Assembly (NCBI RefSeq): GCF_002807685.1
Contig: NZ_PEAX01000001.1
Span: 248,001 to 312,000, forward strand
Source of the DNA: Neoalteromonas flava
GTDB taxonomy: Bacteria > Pseudomonadota > Gammaproteobacteria > Enterobacterales > Alteromonadaceae
Length of the DNA: 64,000 nucleotides
Direction: 5' to 3'
Shown here: one piece after another, positions 18,393-27,640 of the stretch
Position numbering within the stretch: the first letter of the stretch is position 1
How the letters are laid out: each line of letters opens with the position of its first letter
Notes under the pieces: model-generated
Told to the model about the DNA's origin: nothing
The model's input: the letters and a program-made list of their open reading frames with translations, nothing else
Databases searched by the model: none
Made by a program: the position numbers and the translations under genes

Positions 18393-19124
18393 TTAAGCTT
18401 CAGTCATTCGCCAAGCTTGCATCCGCGCTTTTAGCTTCAGCATAGCTTGGCTATGTATTTGACTCACTCGCGATTCACTGACTTCTAATACCTCGCCAAT
18501 CTCGCGTAAATTCAATTCTTCATCATAGTATAGCGAAAGCACAATTGCCTCTCGCTCTGGCAGTGTCGTAATTGCATGTGCCAACGCTTTCTGAAAAGCG
18601 CCTTGCATCAGGTCTTCAAAAGGTACATCAGAGCCCTTGCTCTGTTCATCCCCAATGACATCTTCAGATACGCCTAAGTCTTCTATTGCAACCAACTTTC
18701 CTGCATTAACTTCATTTAGCATTTGGTGGTACTGCGCCAGAGAAACGTTCAGCTTCGCGGCAATATCCACGTCACGCGCATCGCCACCAGTCTCTCTCTC
18801 AACTTGCGCAATCGCCTCCATAATGGTGCGACTGTTTTTATGCACCGAACGCGGTGTCCAGTCACCCTTACGTATTTCGTCCAACATAGCACCGCGGATA
18901 CGGATCCCTGCGAACGTTTCAAAACTAGCTCCTTTAGAACCGTCAAAATTCTTTGCCGCTTCCAACAGGCCAATCATGCCTGACTGGATTAAATCATCAA
19001 CTATGACACTGGCTGGCAGGCGAGCCATTAGATGGTGAGCAATACGCTTCACAAGCGGCGCGTGACGCTCCACAATGGCGTTTAAATCGACACTCTGTTG
19101 ATATGCTGCCACCTTACTACTCAC
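18393..19124 (-). CDS. fliA: Flagellar sigma factor FliA (sigma-28)
   Basis: A 243-residue sigma-70 family factor for late flagellar genes. Region 2 (HLMARLPASVIVDDLIQSGMIGLLEAAKNFD) and region 4 (INLREIGEVLEVSESRVSQIHSQA-like, seen here as LNLREIGEVLEV) are complete. It starts with GTG inside the last codons of flhG (4-nt overlap, GTGA), so the two are translationally coupled. Sites with an exact GCCGATAA -10 box lie in front of both glycan operons of this window and are its likely targets. Confidence 0.96.
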   Translation of the reverse strand: MSSKVAAYQQSVDLNAIVERHAPLVKRIAHHLMARLPASVIVDDLIQSGMIGLLEAAKNFDGSKGASFETFAGIRIRGAMLDEIRKGDWTPRSVHKNSRTIMEAIAQVERETGGDARDVDIAAKLNVSLAQYHQMLNEVNAGKLVAIEDLGVSEDVIGDEQSKGSDVPFEDLMQGAFQKALAHAITTLPEREAIVLSLYYDEELNLREIGEVLEVSESRVSQIHSQAMLKLKARMQAWRMTEA

Positions 19125-19987
19125 CCGTTATCACCTACCGCCTTGCGAGTTAATAACTGCTCTAAGAAAAACTCTAAATGCCCACCCGGTTGTTCTGGTA
19201 TAGGCCAATGGCTCGCAGTGCGCGCCAAATCACTGATTGCAAGCGCTGCTGGAGACGCCGGAAAGGCATCTACAATCGGCGTTTGCTTACGTACTGCTTT
19301 ACGAATATTTTCATCAAACGGCACCGTTGCCACTAACTCTAGTGCAACATCGAGGAATCGCCCAGTGACTTTCGAAAGTTTATTAAATAATTCGCGTCCT
19401 TCACGGTCACTTCGCACCATGTTAGCCACTACTTTAAATTTGAATACGCCGTGTTCACGGTTGAGGATTTTAATTAGCGCATAGGCGTCGGTAAGTGAAG
19501 TTGGTTCATCGCACACCACCACTAAGATGTCTTGCGCTGCGCGACTAAAACTTAACACCATATCGGAAATACCCGCCGCAGTATCGACGATTAACACATC
19601 AATAGGGGTTTTCAACTCACTGAAAGCGCGGATCAAGCCGGCGTGCTGGGTTGGCGTTAATTCGGTCATGCTCTGCGACCCTGATGTTGCAGGCGCAATT
19701 TTAATTCCGTGTGGGCCGGTGACTAACACTTCATCGAGTGTGCACTCACCAGAGAGAACGTGCGACAAATTTTTGTCGACCCGTAATCCTAACATCACGT
19801 CAACATTAGCTAATCCCAAGTCGGCATCCAAGACCAACACTCGCTGACCTTGTTTTGCCATCGCCACTGCAGTGTTCAGCGTAATGTTAGTTTTACCAAC
19901 ACCCCCCTTACCACCGGTGACTGCAATAACTTTAATTAAACGTGACTGTTTCATTCTTCGTAAGCCGCTAGCCTGATCTTCAATCAT
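19121..19987 (-). CDS. flhG: Flagellar number regulator FlhG (FleN), MinD-like ATPase
   Basis: A 288-residue MinD/ParA-type ATPase that limits the number of polar flagella and restrains the master regulator FlrA/FleQ. It has the deviant Walker A GGKGGVGKTN, Walker B VLIVDTAAGISD and a C-terminal amphipathic stretch rich in Phe and Leu. It overlaps flhF and fliA by 4 nt each. Together with FlhF it indicates a polar flagellum. Confidence 0.95.
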   Translation of the reverse strand: MIEDQASGLRRMKQSRLIKVIAVTGGKGGVGKTNITLNTAVAMAKQGQRVLVLDADLGLANVDVMLGLRVDKNLSHVLSGECTLDEVLVTGPHGIKIAPATSGSQSMTELTPTQHAGLIRAFSELKTPIDVLIVDTAAGISDMVLSFSRAAQDILVVVCDEPTSLTDAYALIKILNREHGVFKFKVVANMVRSDREGRELFNKLSKVTGRFLDVALELVATVPFDENIRKAVRKQTPIVDAFPASPAALAISDLARTASHWPIPEQPGGHLEFFLEQLLTRKAVGDNG

Positions 19988-21366
19988 ACTGCTTTTGCTG
20001 TATTTGCCGCTATATGGTTGCTAGTATGGTGCAACTTGTACTTTTTATAAAGCCTTGCTGCAAGAGAAATCAGATTTTTTCCACTTGCAGATGCAATATC
20101 TTCCGGTACTTTTTGACCATCCGTAACAAAGCTTAGCGGTAAGTTATAGTTTATGGCAACACTTAGCATTTCACCCAGTGAATAACACTCATCCAGTTTA
20201 GTGAATATACACCCCTGCAGAGATACGTTTTTATACGCATTCACGACACCTTGGAGGCTGGCGTATTGGGCGTTTGCTTGTGCAACCAAGTAATAGTTCA
20301 CTGGCATGTTAATCCCACGTGATAACTCTTGCAACTGACCAATTAAACGCGCGTCACGTTGGGAGAAACCCGCGGTATCAATTAATACCATACTTTTATT
20401 GCGTAACTGGTGAATAACATTTGCTAACTCTTCACCTGTGTGGGCTTTTTTAACTGTGCAACCGATGATCTTGCCGTAAGTCGACAATTGTTCGAAAGCA
20501 CCAATGCGATAACTATCGATAGTTACTAGCGCGACCTGATCGGCCCCATGTTTTTGCGCATATCGCGCCGCTAACTTCGCGATCGTTGTGGTTTTACCTA
20601 CGCCGGTAGGCCCGACCATGGCGATAACTCCAGACTGAGAAAGCAGATTTTGACCACCAATATGCACGCGATTGGCCAATAACTTTAACAACATTAACCA
20701 AGCTTCACGTTCATTCGCTTCTGACGGCAAATAATTGATCAATTGGTCACTGAGAGATTCATCAATTCCCATTAATTGTAGCTGATCAAAAAGATAACCA
20801 TGCAAAGGATTTTTCAGTTGCTTCCGTTGTTCAGTCAACGCCGCCACTTGGAAAGAAAGTATATTCCGCAGCGAAGCCAATTCTTGGTGCATATCGGCTA
20901 GCTGCTTGGGAACATCAGCATGGCTTTCAACCCCGACATGTGCAACATCAGGATGATTGACTTCCGTTGACGTAGTCTTTCGAGTTTGCTCGGTTTGTTG
21001 TTTAAATGCGCGGGCATAAGAGGAAGGGTTGGCACTTGCTCTTGCTGTATTACTACTTGCTTGCCTATTTTCAGCTGCTGTTTGCTTCGCGTTTGCCGCC
21101 TGCTGCTTTTCAAGTAACTGCTTTAAACTGTCAGGGCCATCATCGCCAATAATTTCACTTAATGTAGGCGTTCGTTGCGGAGGCTCTGCTTTGACCGTTT
21201 TTGCCGCGACCGGAGGCGCTTGTGTATGTGGATCATAAGCAGCAACTAATTCAATACCTGAGCCGGTTTTGCGGGTCGACATGATCACCGCGTCCGCACC
21301 AAGTTCATCTTTCACTTGACGCAAAGCTTCACGCATATCCTTGCCGACAAATCGTCTAATTTTCAT
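19984..21366 (-). CDS. flhF: Flagellar placement SRP-type GTPase FlhF
   Basis: A 460-residue SRP-like GTPase that sets the polar site of flagellar assembly. It has the basic N-terminal segment (KIRRFVGKDMREAL), a disordered Gln/Ala/Thr-rich B region (about 75-150), the N domain, and the G domain with P-loop GPTGVGKTTTIAKLAA (near residue 250), VLIDTAG and TKLDE. It overlaps flhG by 4 nt and lies 27 nt after flhA. Confidence 0.96.
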   Translation of the reverse strand: MKIRRFVGKDMREALRQVKDELGADAVIMSTRKTGSGIELVAAYDPHTQAPPVAAKTVKAEPPQRTPTLSEIIGDDGPDSLKQLLEKQQAANAKQTAAENRQASSNTARASANPSSYARAFKQQTEQTRKTTSTEVNHPDVAHVGVESHADVPKQLADMHQELASLRNILSFQVAALTEQRKQLKNPLHGYLFDQLQLMGIDESLSDQLINYLPSEANEREAWLMLLKLLANRVHIGGQNLLSQSGVIAMVGPTGVGKTTTIAKLAARYAQKHGADQVALVTIDSYRIGAFEQLSTYGKIIGCTVKKAHTGEELANVIHQLRNKSMVLIDTAGFSQRDARLIGQLQELSRGINMPVNYYLVAQANAQYASLQGVVNAYKNVSLQGCIFTKLDECYSLGEMLSVAINYNLPLSFVTDGQKVPEDIASASGKNLISLAARLYKKYKLHHTSNHIAANTAKAV

Positions 21367-21393
21367 TGCTAATGCTCCACTTCACTTATCTTT

Positions 21394-23493
21394 TTATTGC
21401 CCAACGGCACTTACAATTCGAATTTGTTTATCATCAGGGATTTCCTGATAGGACAGGACATGTAATCCACTGACTGCATGTTTCAGGAACCGCGAGAGCA
21501 CTGGTCGTAACATGCCAGAGGTTAGGAGCACCGAAGGTTCACCTGCCAACTCTTGCTGTTGCGTCGCCTCACTGAGCGATTGCTGGATACGGTCAGCCAG
21601 ACCCGGCTCTATACCAGCGCCGTCCTCGCCACCTGCTTGTAACGACTTGTGCAGTATTTGTTCCAACTCTGGCGCCAAAGTTATGACGGGCAGCTCGGCT
21701 CCACCATGATTGATTTCTTGAATAATTAAACGCTTGAGGGCAATTCGCACGGCGGAAACCAGTACGTCAGGATCTTGGCTTTTCGGGCCGTATTCACACA
21801 ACGTTTGTACAATGGTGCGCATATCCCTGATCGGTACACCTTCATATAAGAGCGTACGCAGCACTTTAACCACAGTACTGAGTGATAAGATATCCGGGAT
21901 CAGCCCTTCTACCAGCTTAGGATTACTCTTGGCTAACATATCCAAGAGTTGCTGCGCTTCTTCATGCCCAAGTAGTTGATAGGCGTTCGTTGTCAATAAT
22001 TGACTCAAGTGCGTCGCGACTACGGTGGCAGTATCAACCACAGTGTATCCTAACGTTTGGGCATGCTCGCGTTGAGCAGGTTTAATCCAAACTGCATCTA
22101 ATCCAAACGCAGGGTCTTTGGTCGGTTTACCGTCAAGTTTACCGAATACCTGCCCCGGGTTAATTGCAAGCTCGCTGTCGTGACTTATGTCTGCTTCGCC
22201 AACATTAACCCCTAACATGGCAATCGTGTACGTAGTAGGGTTCAAATCAAGATTGTCACGAATGTGCACTGGCGGGATCAGGAAGCCGAGTTCTTGCGAC
22301 AATTTTTTCCGCACGCCTTTAATGCGTGTGAGCAACTCGCCTCCTTGCGCTTTATCGACTAGCGGGATCAGGCGATATCCAACTTCAAGACCAATGGTGT
22401 CGACTTGTTGCACATCATCCCAACCGAGCTCTTTTATTTCTGCAGGGACTTGATTGTCAGCAGGTAAAACCTCACCAGCCTTTTCAACTTTTTCTGGTTG
22501 CTGAGCCTGTCTGGTTTTGAAATAAGCCAGTCCACCGGCTAACGCACTAAAACCCAGAAACGCTAAATGCGGCATACCGGGAACTATTCCCATAACAAAT
22601 AAGATACCGGATGCAATATACAACGCTCTTGGATTGGTGAGCTGTTTGTCTAACTCTTGGCCCATTTCTTGGGTTTCGTTTTCTCGAGTTACAATAATTG
22701 CGGTGGCGACTGACAGGAGCAATGAAGGGATCTGTGCGACCAAACCATCACCAATGGTCAAAATGGTGTACACCTCGAGGGCTCGACTAAAAGGTAAATC
22801 ATATTGCACTAAACCAATAAATAATCCGCCGACAATATTGATTAGCATGATAAACAGGCCGGCAATTGCATCACCTTTAACGAACTTTGAAGCACCATCC
22901 ATGGAACCGTAAAAATCGGCTTCTTGAGTGATTTCTTCACGTCGTTTACGTGCTTCATCCTGGTCGATGTAACCCGCATTCAAGTCTGCATCAATGGCCA
23001 TTTGCTTACCCGGCATTGCATCCAAGGTAAAGCGAGCGCTCACCTCTGATATGCGACCCGCACCAGCGGTAACCACTTTAAAATTAATGATTAGTAAGAT
23101 GGCGAAAACAACCACACCGACGGCGAAATTGCCACCGATGACAACCTCACCAAATGCCTGGATCACTTTACCAGCAGCATCACCACCCTCATGGCCATAG
23201 AGTAAAACCACGCGCGTAGAAGCGACATTAAGAGCCAAGCGTAAAACAGTTGCGATAAGCAAAACCAATGGAAATATACCGAAGTCGACCGGCTTCTGGG
23301 TAAAAACGGCGACGAGGATGATCACCAATGACAGCGCAATGTTAAAACTGAACAGCACGTCGAGTAAGAACGGCGGCATGGGTAGGATAACCATGCCCAT
23401 AATGGCCAATAGAACCACCGGTGCACCCAACCCAGAAGTAAGGCGCTTAACTTGGTTCTTATCGAAATTTCGCCATTTAGCGGTTAATTCCAT
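21394..23493 (-). CDS. flhA: Flagellar export gate protein FlhA
   Basis: A 699-residue inner-membrane component of the flagellar type III export gate. About eight N-terminal membrane helices are followed by the conserved FHIPEP-region loop (DADLNAGYIDQDEARKRREE) and a large cytosolic ring domain (about 350-699). The start was placed at ATG 23493 because GAGGAG lies 11 nt upstream; the GTG at 23505 overlaps that sequence and so cannot use it. It is separated from flhB by over 300 bp and likely has its own promoter. Confidence 0.95.
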   Translation of the reverse strand: MELTAKWRNFDKNQVKRLTSGLGAPVVLLAIMGMVILPMPPFLLDVLFSFNIALSLVIILVAVFTQKPVDFGIFPLVLLIATVLRLALNVASTRVVLLYGHEGGDAAGKVIQAFGEVVIGGNFAVGVVVFAILLIINFKVVTAGAGRISEVSARFTLDAMPGKQMAIDADLNAGYIDQDEARKRREEITQEADFYGSMDGASKFVKGDAIAGLFIMLINIVGGLFIGLVQYDLPFSRALEVYTILTIGDGLVAQIPSLLLSVATAIIVTRENETQEMGQELDKQLTNPRALYIASGILFVMGIVPGMPHLAFLGFSALAGGLAYFKTRQAQQPEKVEKAGEVLPADNQVPAEIKELGWDDVQQVDTIGLEVGYRLIPLVDKAQGGELLTRIKGVRKKLSQELGFLIPPVHIRDNLDLNPTTYTIAMLGVNVGEADISHDSELAINPGQVFGKLDGKPTKDPAFGLDAVWIKPAQREHAQTLGYTVVDTATVVATHLSQLLTTNAYQLLGHEEAQQLLDMLAKSNPKLVEGLIPDILSLSTVVKVLRTLLYEGVPIRDMRTIVQTLCEYGPKSQDPDVLVSAVRIALKRLIIQEINHGGAELPVITLAPELEQILHKSLQAGGEDGAGIEPGLADRIQQSLSEATQQQELAGEPSVLLTSGMLRPVLSRFLKHAVSGLHVLSYQEIPDDKQIRIVSAVGQ

Positions 23494-23553
23494 CCTGACA
23501 GCCACTCCTCTATAACGGAATTTTGACGCAAAAAGTACTTGTTTATGGTGTAC

Positions 23554-23569
23554 TTCAACAACTGTGCCA
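23554..23569 (-). promoter_or_regulatory. Putative sigma-54 promoter of flhA
   Basis: On the - strand TGGCACAGTTGTTGAA matches the -24 element TGGCAC perfectly and has TTGAA where the consensus -12 is TTGCA. The -24 GG is spaced correctly but the -12 GC is GA, so the site is weaker than the others. It lies about 60 nt before the flhA ATG. Confidence 0.5.
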
Positions 23570-23641
23570 GTCTCTGCAATGTGGCTTAACTTTTCTAACT
23601 ATTGAATGCAAGCGTATGAGCTTTGCTTTGATTTGCTGTTA

Positions 23642-23661
23642 TTTGCTTTGCTTTGCTTTGC
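23642..23661. repeat. Tandem TTTGC x4 microsatellite
   Basis: Four perfect copies of TTTGC, with three more TTTGC units in the preceding 21 bp that are interrupted by single changes. The tract lies upstream of the flhA promoter. Copy number could vary by slippage. Confidence 0.85.
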
Positions 23662-23808
23662 GGTGAAGGTTGTCAGCAATGGAATGAACAACACAGTGTA
23701 TTTAACATCCGGTAAGCACAAACGTTTATTCTGATGAAACACCCTCAATAAGCTTTTGTAATTATGAAGCAGTATCTGAACGACTCGGTTGTGCCTAGCT
23801 AGGGTTAA

Positions 23809-24933
23809 TTAGCGACGATATTCTGGCGGAATAGGCAGATCTCGTTTCAGCGGTTTTGGTCGTGCGCCTTTACCAGCCTTGAATGCTTTCAGCTGATACA
23901 CATAAGCGAGTACTTGGGCAACTGCCATAAATAACTTATTGGGGATTTCATGATCAGTTTCAGTACTGTAATAAATAGCCCGAGCAAGCATCGGCGAAGG
24001 AATTAATGGCACGTCATTAGCTGTCGCAATTTTCCGAATATGCATAGCCAATTCGTCAACCCCTTTGGCCACAACGACTGGCGCGCGATTGCCGTCTTCG
24101 TCATATTTCAAAGCAACCGAATAGTGGGTTGGGTTGGTGACAACCACGTCGGCTTTCGGTACTTCTTGCATCATGCGGCGTGCCGCTGCTTGAAACTGTA
24201 GTCTTCGGATCCGGCCTTTTACTTGTGGGTCGCCTTCTGCGTTTTTTCGCTCATCTTTGACTTCTTGCTTGGTCATTTTCATTTGTTCATGATGTTTATG
24301 ACTTTGGTAAGGCACGTCAATCGCAACAATAGGAATCAATGCACAACACATAATCAAAAACGCCCACTCGATCATATCCAGAGCATGAAAAATACTTAGT
24401 GGGTAAAGCTCCTGGTCCAAATGTAAAGCTTCATCGCGGAATAGTAATAGTGAAAGATACGCAGCCCCCGCTACCACGATAAACTTGCCCAATGCCTTTA
24501 ACAGTTCAACTAAGCCCTCTACGCCAAACATCCGTTTAAAACCATTGATTGGGTTAATCTTTTCCGCCTTTGGTGTTGCTGACTCCCACGTGAAATTATA
24601 ACCACCTAAGGCTATTGAGCCGTAAATACCCGCTACCATAGCAATAACCATATAGAATAAAACGGGAGTGCTGACTTCAGAGAATGCCTGTCCCCAAATT
24701 TGGAACATGTGGTTCAGATCATAGGTTTCATCGCGCGATAAGGTAAAAGAGCGCTGCATAATCTGAAACAGCGCCGTCGCAATGTAAGACCCCATTAGCA
24801 TAAATGCAATTGCACTGGCGATTAAAACCAATGCAGTGGACAGCTCGCGTGAGCGTGCGATCTGGCCCTTTTTGCGCGCATCCTGAATTTTCTTCTGTGT
24901 GGGTTCTTCCGTTTTTTCGTATGAATCAGCCAT
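23809..24933 (-). CDS. flhB: Flagellar export switch protein FlhB
   Basis: A 374-residue export gate protein with four membrane helices in the first 210 residues and a cytosolic domain holding the self-cleavage motif NPTH (VVTNPTHYSVAL), which controls the change from hook to filament substrates. The charged N-terminus KTEEPTQKKIQDARKKGQI is typical. It lies 6 nt after fliR and is the last gene of the fliK-flhB run. Confidence 0.96.
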   Translation of the reverse strand: MADSYEKTEEPTQKKIQDARKKGQIARSRELSTALVLIASAIAFMLMGSYIATALFQIMQRSFTLSRDETYDLNHMFQIWGQAFSEVSTPVLFYMVIAMVAGIYGSIALGGYNFTWESATPKAEKINPINGFKRMFGVEGLVELLKALGKFIVVAGAAYLSLLLFRDEALHLDQELYPLSIFHALDMIEWAFLIMCCALIPIVAIDVPYQSHKHHEQMKMTKQEVKDERKNAEGDPQVKGRIRRLQFQAAARRMMQEVPKADVVVTNPTHYSVALKYDEDGNRAPVVVAKGVDELAMHIRKIATANDVPLIPSPMLARAIYYSTETDHEIPNKLFMAVAQVLAYVYQLKAFKAGKGARPKPLKRDLPIPPEYRR

Positions 24934-24939
24934 CGGTGT

Positions 24940-25722
24940 TTAAACTCCGCAAATACGCACTAACTGACACATCATTAATTGCGCGCGCTCCCACTGCTGT
25001 TCGAAATGGTTGGTAAAATTAGCCATCGTGATCCAAATGATCACCAAGCCCATTATTTGTGCGATAGAAAAGCCGATACTAAAAATGTTGAGCTGCGGTG
25101 CTGCCTTAGTCATTACACCAAAAGCGAGATTAACGATAAGCAACGATACAATTGGCGCCAGTGTCATGATCACGGCAGAAGTAAACATCCATCCCGCCCA
25201 ATGTGCAATTGCTTGAAATTGCTCTGCCTGCCACCATCCTTCGCCAACAGGAAACGCTTGAAAGCTCATTGCGACCATTTGGATCATGGCAAGGTGTCCA
25301 TCCAAGGTCCAAAATAATAGGGTGGCAAGGATTAAGTAAAATTGACCTACAGCCGGTACATTGATGCCATTGACTGGATCAACAATGGATGCAAAGCCAA
25401 GCCCGGTTTGCATGGCCACTATTTGACCAGCCAATACAAAGGTATTAAGTACTAAGGTAGAAATAAAACCCAATCCAATCCCAATCATCAGTTGTTTGCC
25501 CGCTTCGACAAATGATCCAACGCTGACCAAATCGGTTACCGGTGACGCGGGTATAATCGGCATCAACATGAAGGTTAATAAGACTGCTAAAAGCGACTTT
25601 ATGGGAGTTGGAATACTCTTAGCGCTAAGCCCAACCATGCTTGCGAACATACCCGAGATACGACAAAACGCGAGTAAATAATCCGCCAAAAACTGCATAA
25701 TTGTGGCTTCAGCAATGACCAT
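24940..25722 (-). CDS. fliR: Flagellar export gate protein FliR
   Basis: A 260-residue polytopic membrane protein that forms the export gate with FliP and FliQ. About six hydrophobic segments are visible. The start was set at ATG 25722, one base after the fliQ stop, giving the length of E. coli FliR (261); the open frame runs 10 codons further into fliQ. Conserved segment GQIVAMQTGLGFASIVDP is present. Confidence 0.93.
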   Translation of the reverse strand: MVIAEATIMQFLADYLLAFCRISGMFASMVGLSAKSIPTPIKSLLAVLLTFMLMPIIPASPVTDLVSVGSFVEAGKQLMIGIGLGFISTLVLNTFVLAGQIVAMQTGLGFASIVDPVNGINVPAVGQFYLILATLLFWTLDGHLAMIQMVAMSFQAFPVGEGWWQAEQFQAIAHWAGWMFTSAVIMTLAPIVSLLIVNLAFGVMTKAAPQLNIFSIGFSIAQIMGLVIIWITMANFTNHFEQQWERAQLMMCQLVRICGV

Positions 25723-25723
25723 G

Positions 25724-25993
25724 TTAGCCAACGACCTGAGGGATCTGATCAACCAGTGTAAAGGTAAAGTCCATGAGTTTTTGTACTAGCCAGTTCCCGC
25801 CATAACTCAACGCTAACAGCGTTACTATTAAGCGCGGCAAAAAGCTCATGGTTTGTTCGTTGATTGAGGTAGCCGCTTGGAACACAGCCACGACCAAGCC
25901 AACCAACAAACTGGGCACGATAATCGCGGAAACTAACAAGATCACGATGAACATGGATTCACGGAGTATTTCGACAAAGGCTTCTGGGCTCAT
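25724..25993 (-). CDS. fliQ: Flagellar export gate protein FliQ
   Basis: An 89-residue protein with two membrane helices (about residues 15-38 and 52-75), the usual size and layout for the family, including the segment QAATSINEQTMSFLPR. It lies 9 nt after fliP and one base before fliR. Confidence 0.95.
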   Translation of the reverse strand: MSPEAFVEILRESMFIVILLVSAIIVPSLLVGLVVAVFQAATSINEQTMSFLPRLIVTLLALSYGGNWLVQKLMDFTFTLVDQIPQVVG

Positions 25994-26002
25994 AATCTTC
26001 TC

Positions 26003-26758
26003 CTATGTCCCCATACCAAAGCTTGTCGCCAATGTGCCGAAAATCAGATTCCAACCATCCACCAAAACAAACAGCATAAGCTTAAAAGGTAAAGACACGA
26101 TCATTGGTGATAACATCATCATCCCCATCGCCATTAGAATGGATGCCACCACAAGGTCGAGGATCAAAAAAGGAATAAACAACATAAACCCAATTTGAAA
26201 CGCCGTTTTTAATTCACTGGTGACAAAGGCAGGAATCAAAACCGTCATGGGTACATCGGCAGGGTCATCAAATTGGTCTTCGTAGCCGCCAATGCGGACA
26301 AAAGTTTCTAAGTCTTTAACCCGCGTTTGCGACAACATAAACTCTCGCATGGGTAACTTGGCAGCTTCAACGGCTTGAATTGAAGTCATCTCTTCAGATA
26401 AATAGGGTTGCAAAGCTGTAGCATTTATTTCATCAAATACCGGTGCCATGATGAACATGCTTAAGAATATACTCACCCCTATTAGGATCTGATTTGACGG
26501 AGACTGTTGCAAGCCAATGGCTTGTCGCAAAATTGATAACACCACAATAATCCGAGTAAAAGATGTCATTAGCATCACAAACGCCGGAATAAGACTGAGC
26601 GCTGTCATAATAAACAGCGCTTGTAATGTCATTGAATATTCTTGAGCACCATCTGCATTCGTGGTTACGGTTACAGCAGATATTCCTTGCTGCGCTAGGA
26701 CCGGTGCCGATAATCCCAAAAACAAAAACGCAAGCGTCAAGAGTCTGACAATTCTCAT
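26003..26758 (-). CDS. fliP: Flagellar export gate protein FliP
   Basis: A 251-residue protein with a cleavable signal peptide (about 1-22, ending LAQQG), four further membrane helices and the family signature [17 protein letters not shown]. FliP builds the pore core of the export gate. It overlaps fliO by 4 nt. Confidence 0.96.
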   Translation of the reverse strand: MRIVRLLTLAFLFLGLSAPVLAQQGISAVTVTTNADGAQEYSMTLQALFIMTALSLIPAFVMLMTSFTRIIVVLSILRQAIGLQQSPSNQILIGVSIFLSMFIMAPVFDEINATALQPYLSEEMTSIQAVEAAKLPMREFMLSQTRVKDLETFVRIGGYEDQFDDPADVPMTVLIPAFVTSELKTAFQIGFMLFIPFLILDLVVASILMAMGMMMLSPMIVSLPFKLMLFVLVDGWNLIFGTLATSFGMGT

Positions 26759-27249
26759 GGCTTCTCTCCGACGCGCGCTGGGTTAAGCTTTCCTGCCATC
26801 GCTTGTACCAGCTTTTGTTTGAACTGGTCGGCAACTTCCGATTTTTTGGGCGTGATTTTATTTGGCAGCGTCGCGAGATGACTGATGTTGTGTGCCGTTA
26901 CGCCAAGCAGGTACTGTTCATCACCCACTTCGACAACCATCACGCGTTCTTTGGTTCCAGCCACCATACTAGCTACGACCTTGAGATCGCCATTACCAGT
27001 ATGAGCGACATTAAACCGACGCATCACATAGGCAAGCGCGAAAATAATCCCGATCACCACCAAAAGTGATAGAAAAATTGACACTGCTGAGCCACTGCCG
27101 GAGAAGCCTGAGTCTTTATCTGCGCTGAAAACGTTTGAGCTGAACGCCCAAAGTAAACCAGAAATGAACGCGTAGCCAATTGATTTGACTACGCTTTTTT
27201 TATTTAAGCTACCTGAGCTTTTTGATTCTCTCGATTTGACTAATAACAT
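26755..27249 (-). CDS. fliO: Flagellar assembly protein FliO
   Basis: A 164-residue protein that helps FliP assemble. An N-terminal signal-like segment (about 22-42) and a transmembrane helix (about 55-77, ending AYVMRRF) are followed by the cytosolic FliO domain ([29 protein letters not shown]). The only usable start lies 41 nt inside fliN, an unusually long overlap; no ATG, GTG or TTG occurs in frame between the fliN stop and the membrane helix. Confidence 0.92.
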   Translation of the reverse strand: MLLVKSRESKSSGSLNKKSVVKSIGYAFISGLLWAFSSNVFSADKDSGFSGSGSAVSIFLSLLVVIGIIFALAYVMRRFNVAHTGNGDLKVVASMVAGTKERVMVVEVGDEQYLLGVTAHNISHLATLPNKITPKKSEVADQFKQKLVQAMAGKLNPARVGEKP

Positions 27250-27625
27250 CCGTTAACCGAATACCGAATTTATCGTTGACCACTACTACTTCTCCATGAG
27301 CAATCAACGTGCCATTCACTAATACGTCTAACGGTTCACCAGCCACTCGGTCTAGTTCGACCACTGATCCCTGGTTCAATTGCAATAAATTTCTGATGCT
27401 GATCGAGCTTCTACCGACTTCCATCGAGATGGTTACCGGTATATCCAAAATCGTATCTAATTTCTTTTTCTCAGCAGGAGTAATTGGCTCGTCATCGGAC
27501 AACTCATCTAATTCGGCGACTTGGACATCATCACCTTCAGCGCCTTCAGCCTCTTCTGCTTCTTCAGACTCAGCCTGTTCAGCCATGGCCGCAGCCCAAT
27601 CGTCCATACCGTCTTCTTCACTCAT
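27209..27625 (-). CDS. fliN: Flagellar motor switch protein FliN
   Basis: A 138-residue C-ring protein. An acidic Glu/Ala-rich N-terminus (about 1-50) precedes the SpoA domain (ILDIPVTISMEVGRSSISIR through [17 protein letters not shown]). It lies 15 nt after fliM and overlaps fliO. Confidence 0.96.
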   Translation of the reverse strand: MSEEDGMDDWAAAMAEQAESEEAEEAEGAEGDDVQVAELDELSDDEPITPAEKKKLDTILDIPVTISMEVGRSSISIRNLLQLNQGSVVELDRVAGEPLDVLVNGTLIAHGEVVVVNDKFGIRLTDVISQIERIKKLR

Positions 27626-27640
27626 GACGTTACCCTCTAG

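Larger units (their letters stand above)
23494..23808 (-). other. Intergenic region flhB-flhA with pentanucleotide repeats
   Basis: A 315-bp gene-free stretch, the longest inside the flagellar operons. It holds a sigma-54-like promoter for flhA and, about 75-110 bp further upstream, a run of GCAAA units (read on the - strand) at 23621-23661 including four perfect tandem copies at 23642-23661. No terminator after flhB and no RNA gene were seen. Confidence 0.7.

Noticed and set aside
23621-23661. Possible CRISPR-like repeat run
   Set aside because: The unit is only 5 bp and truly tandem with no spacers; it is a microsatellite.
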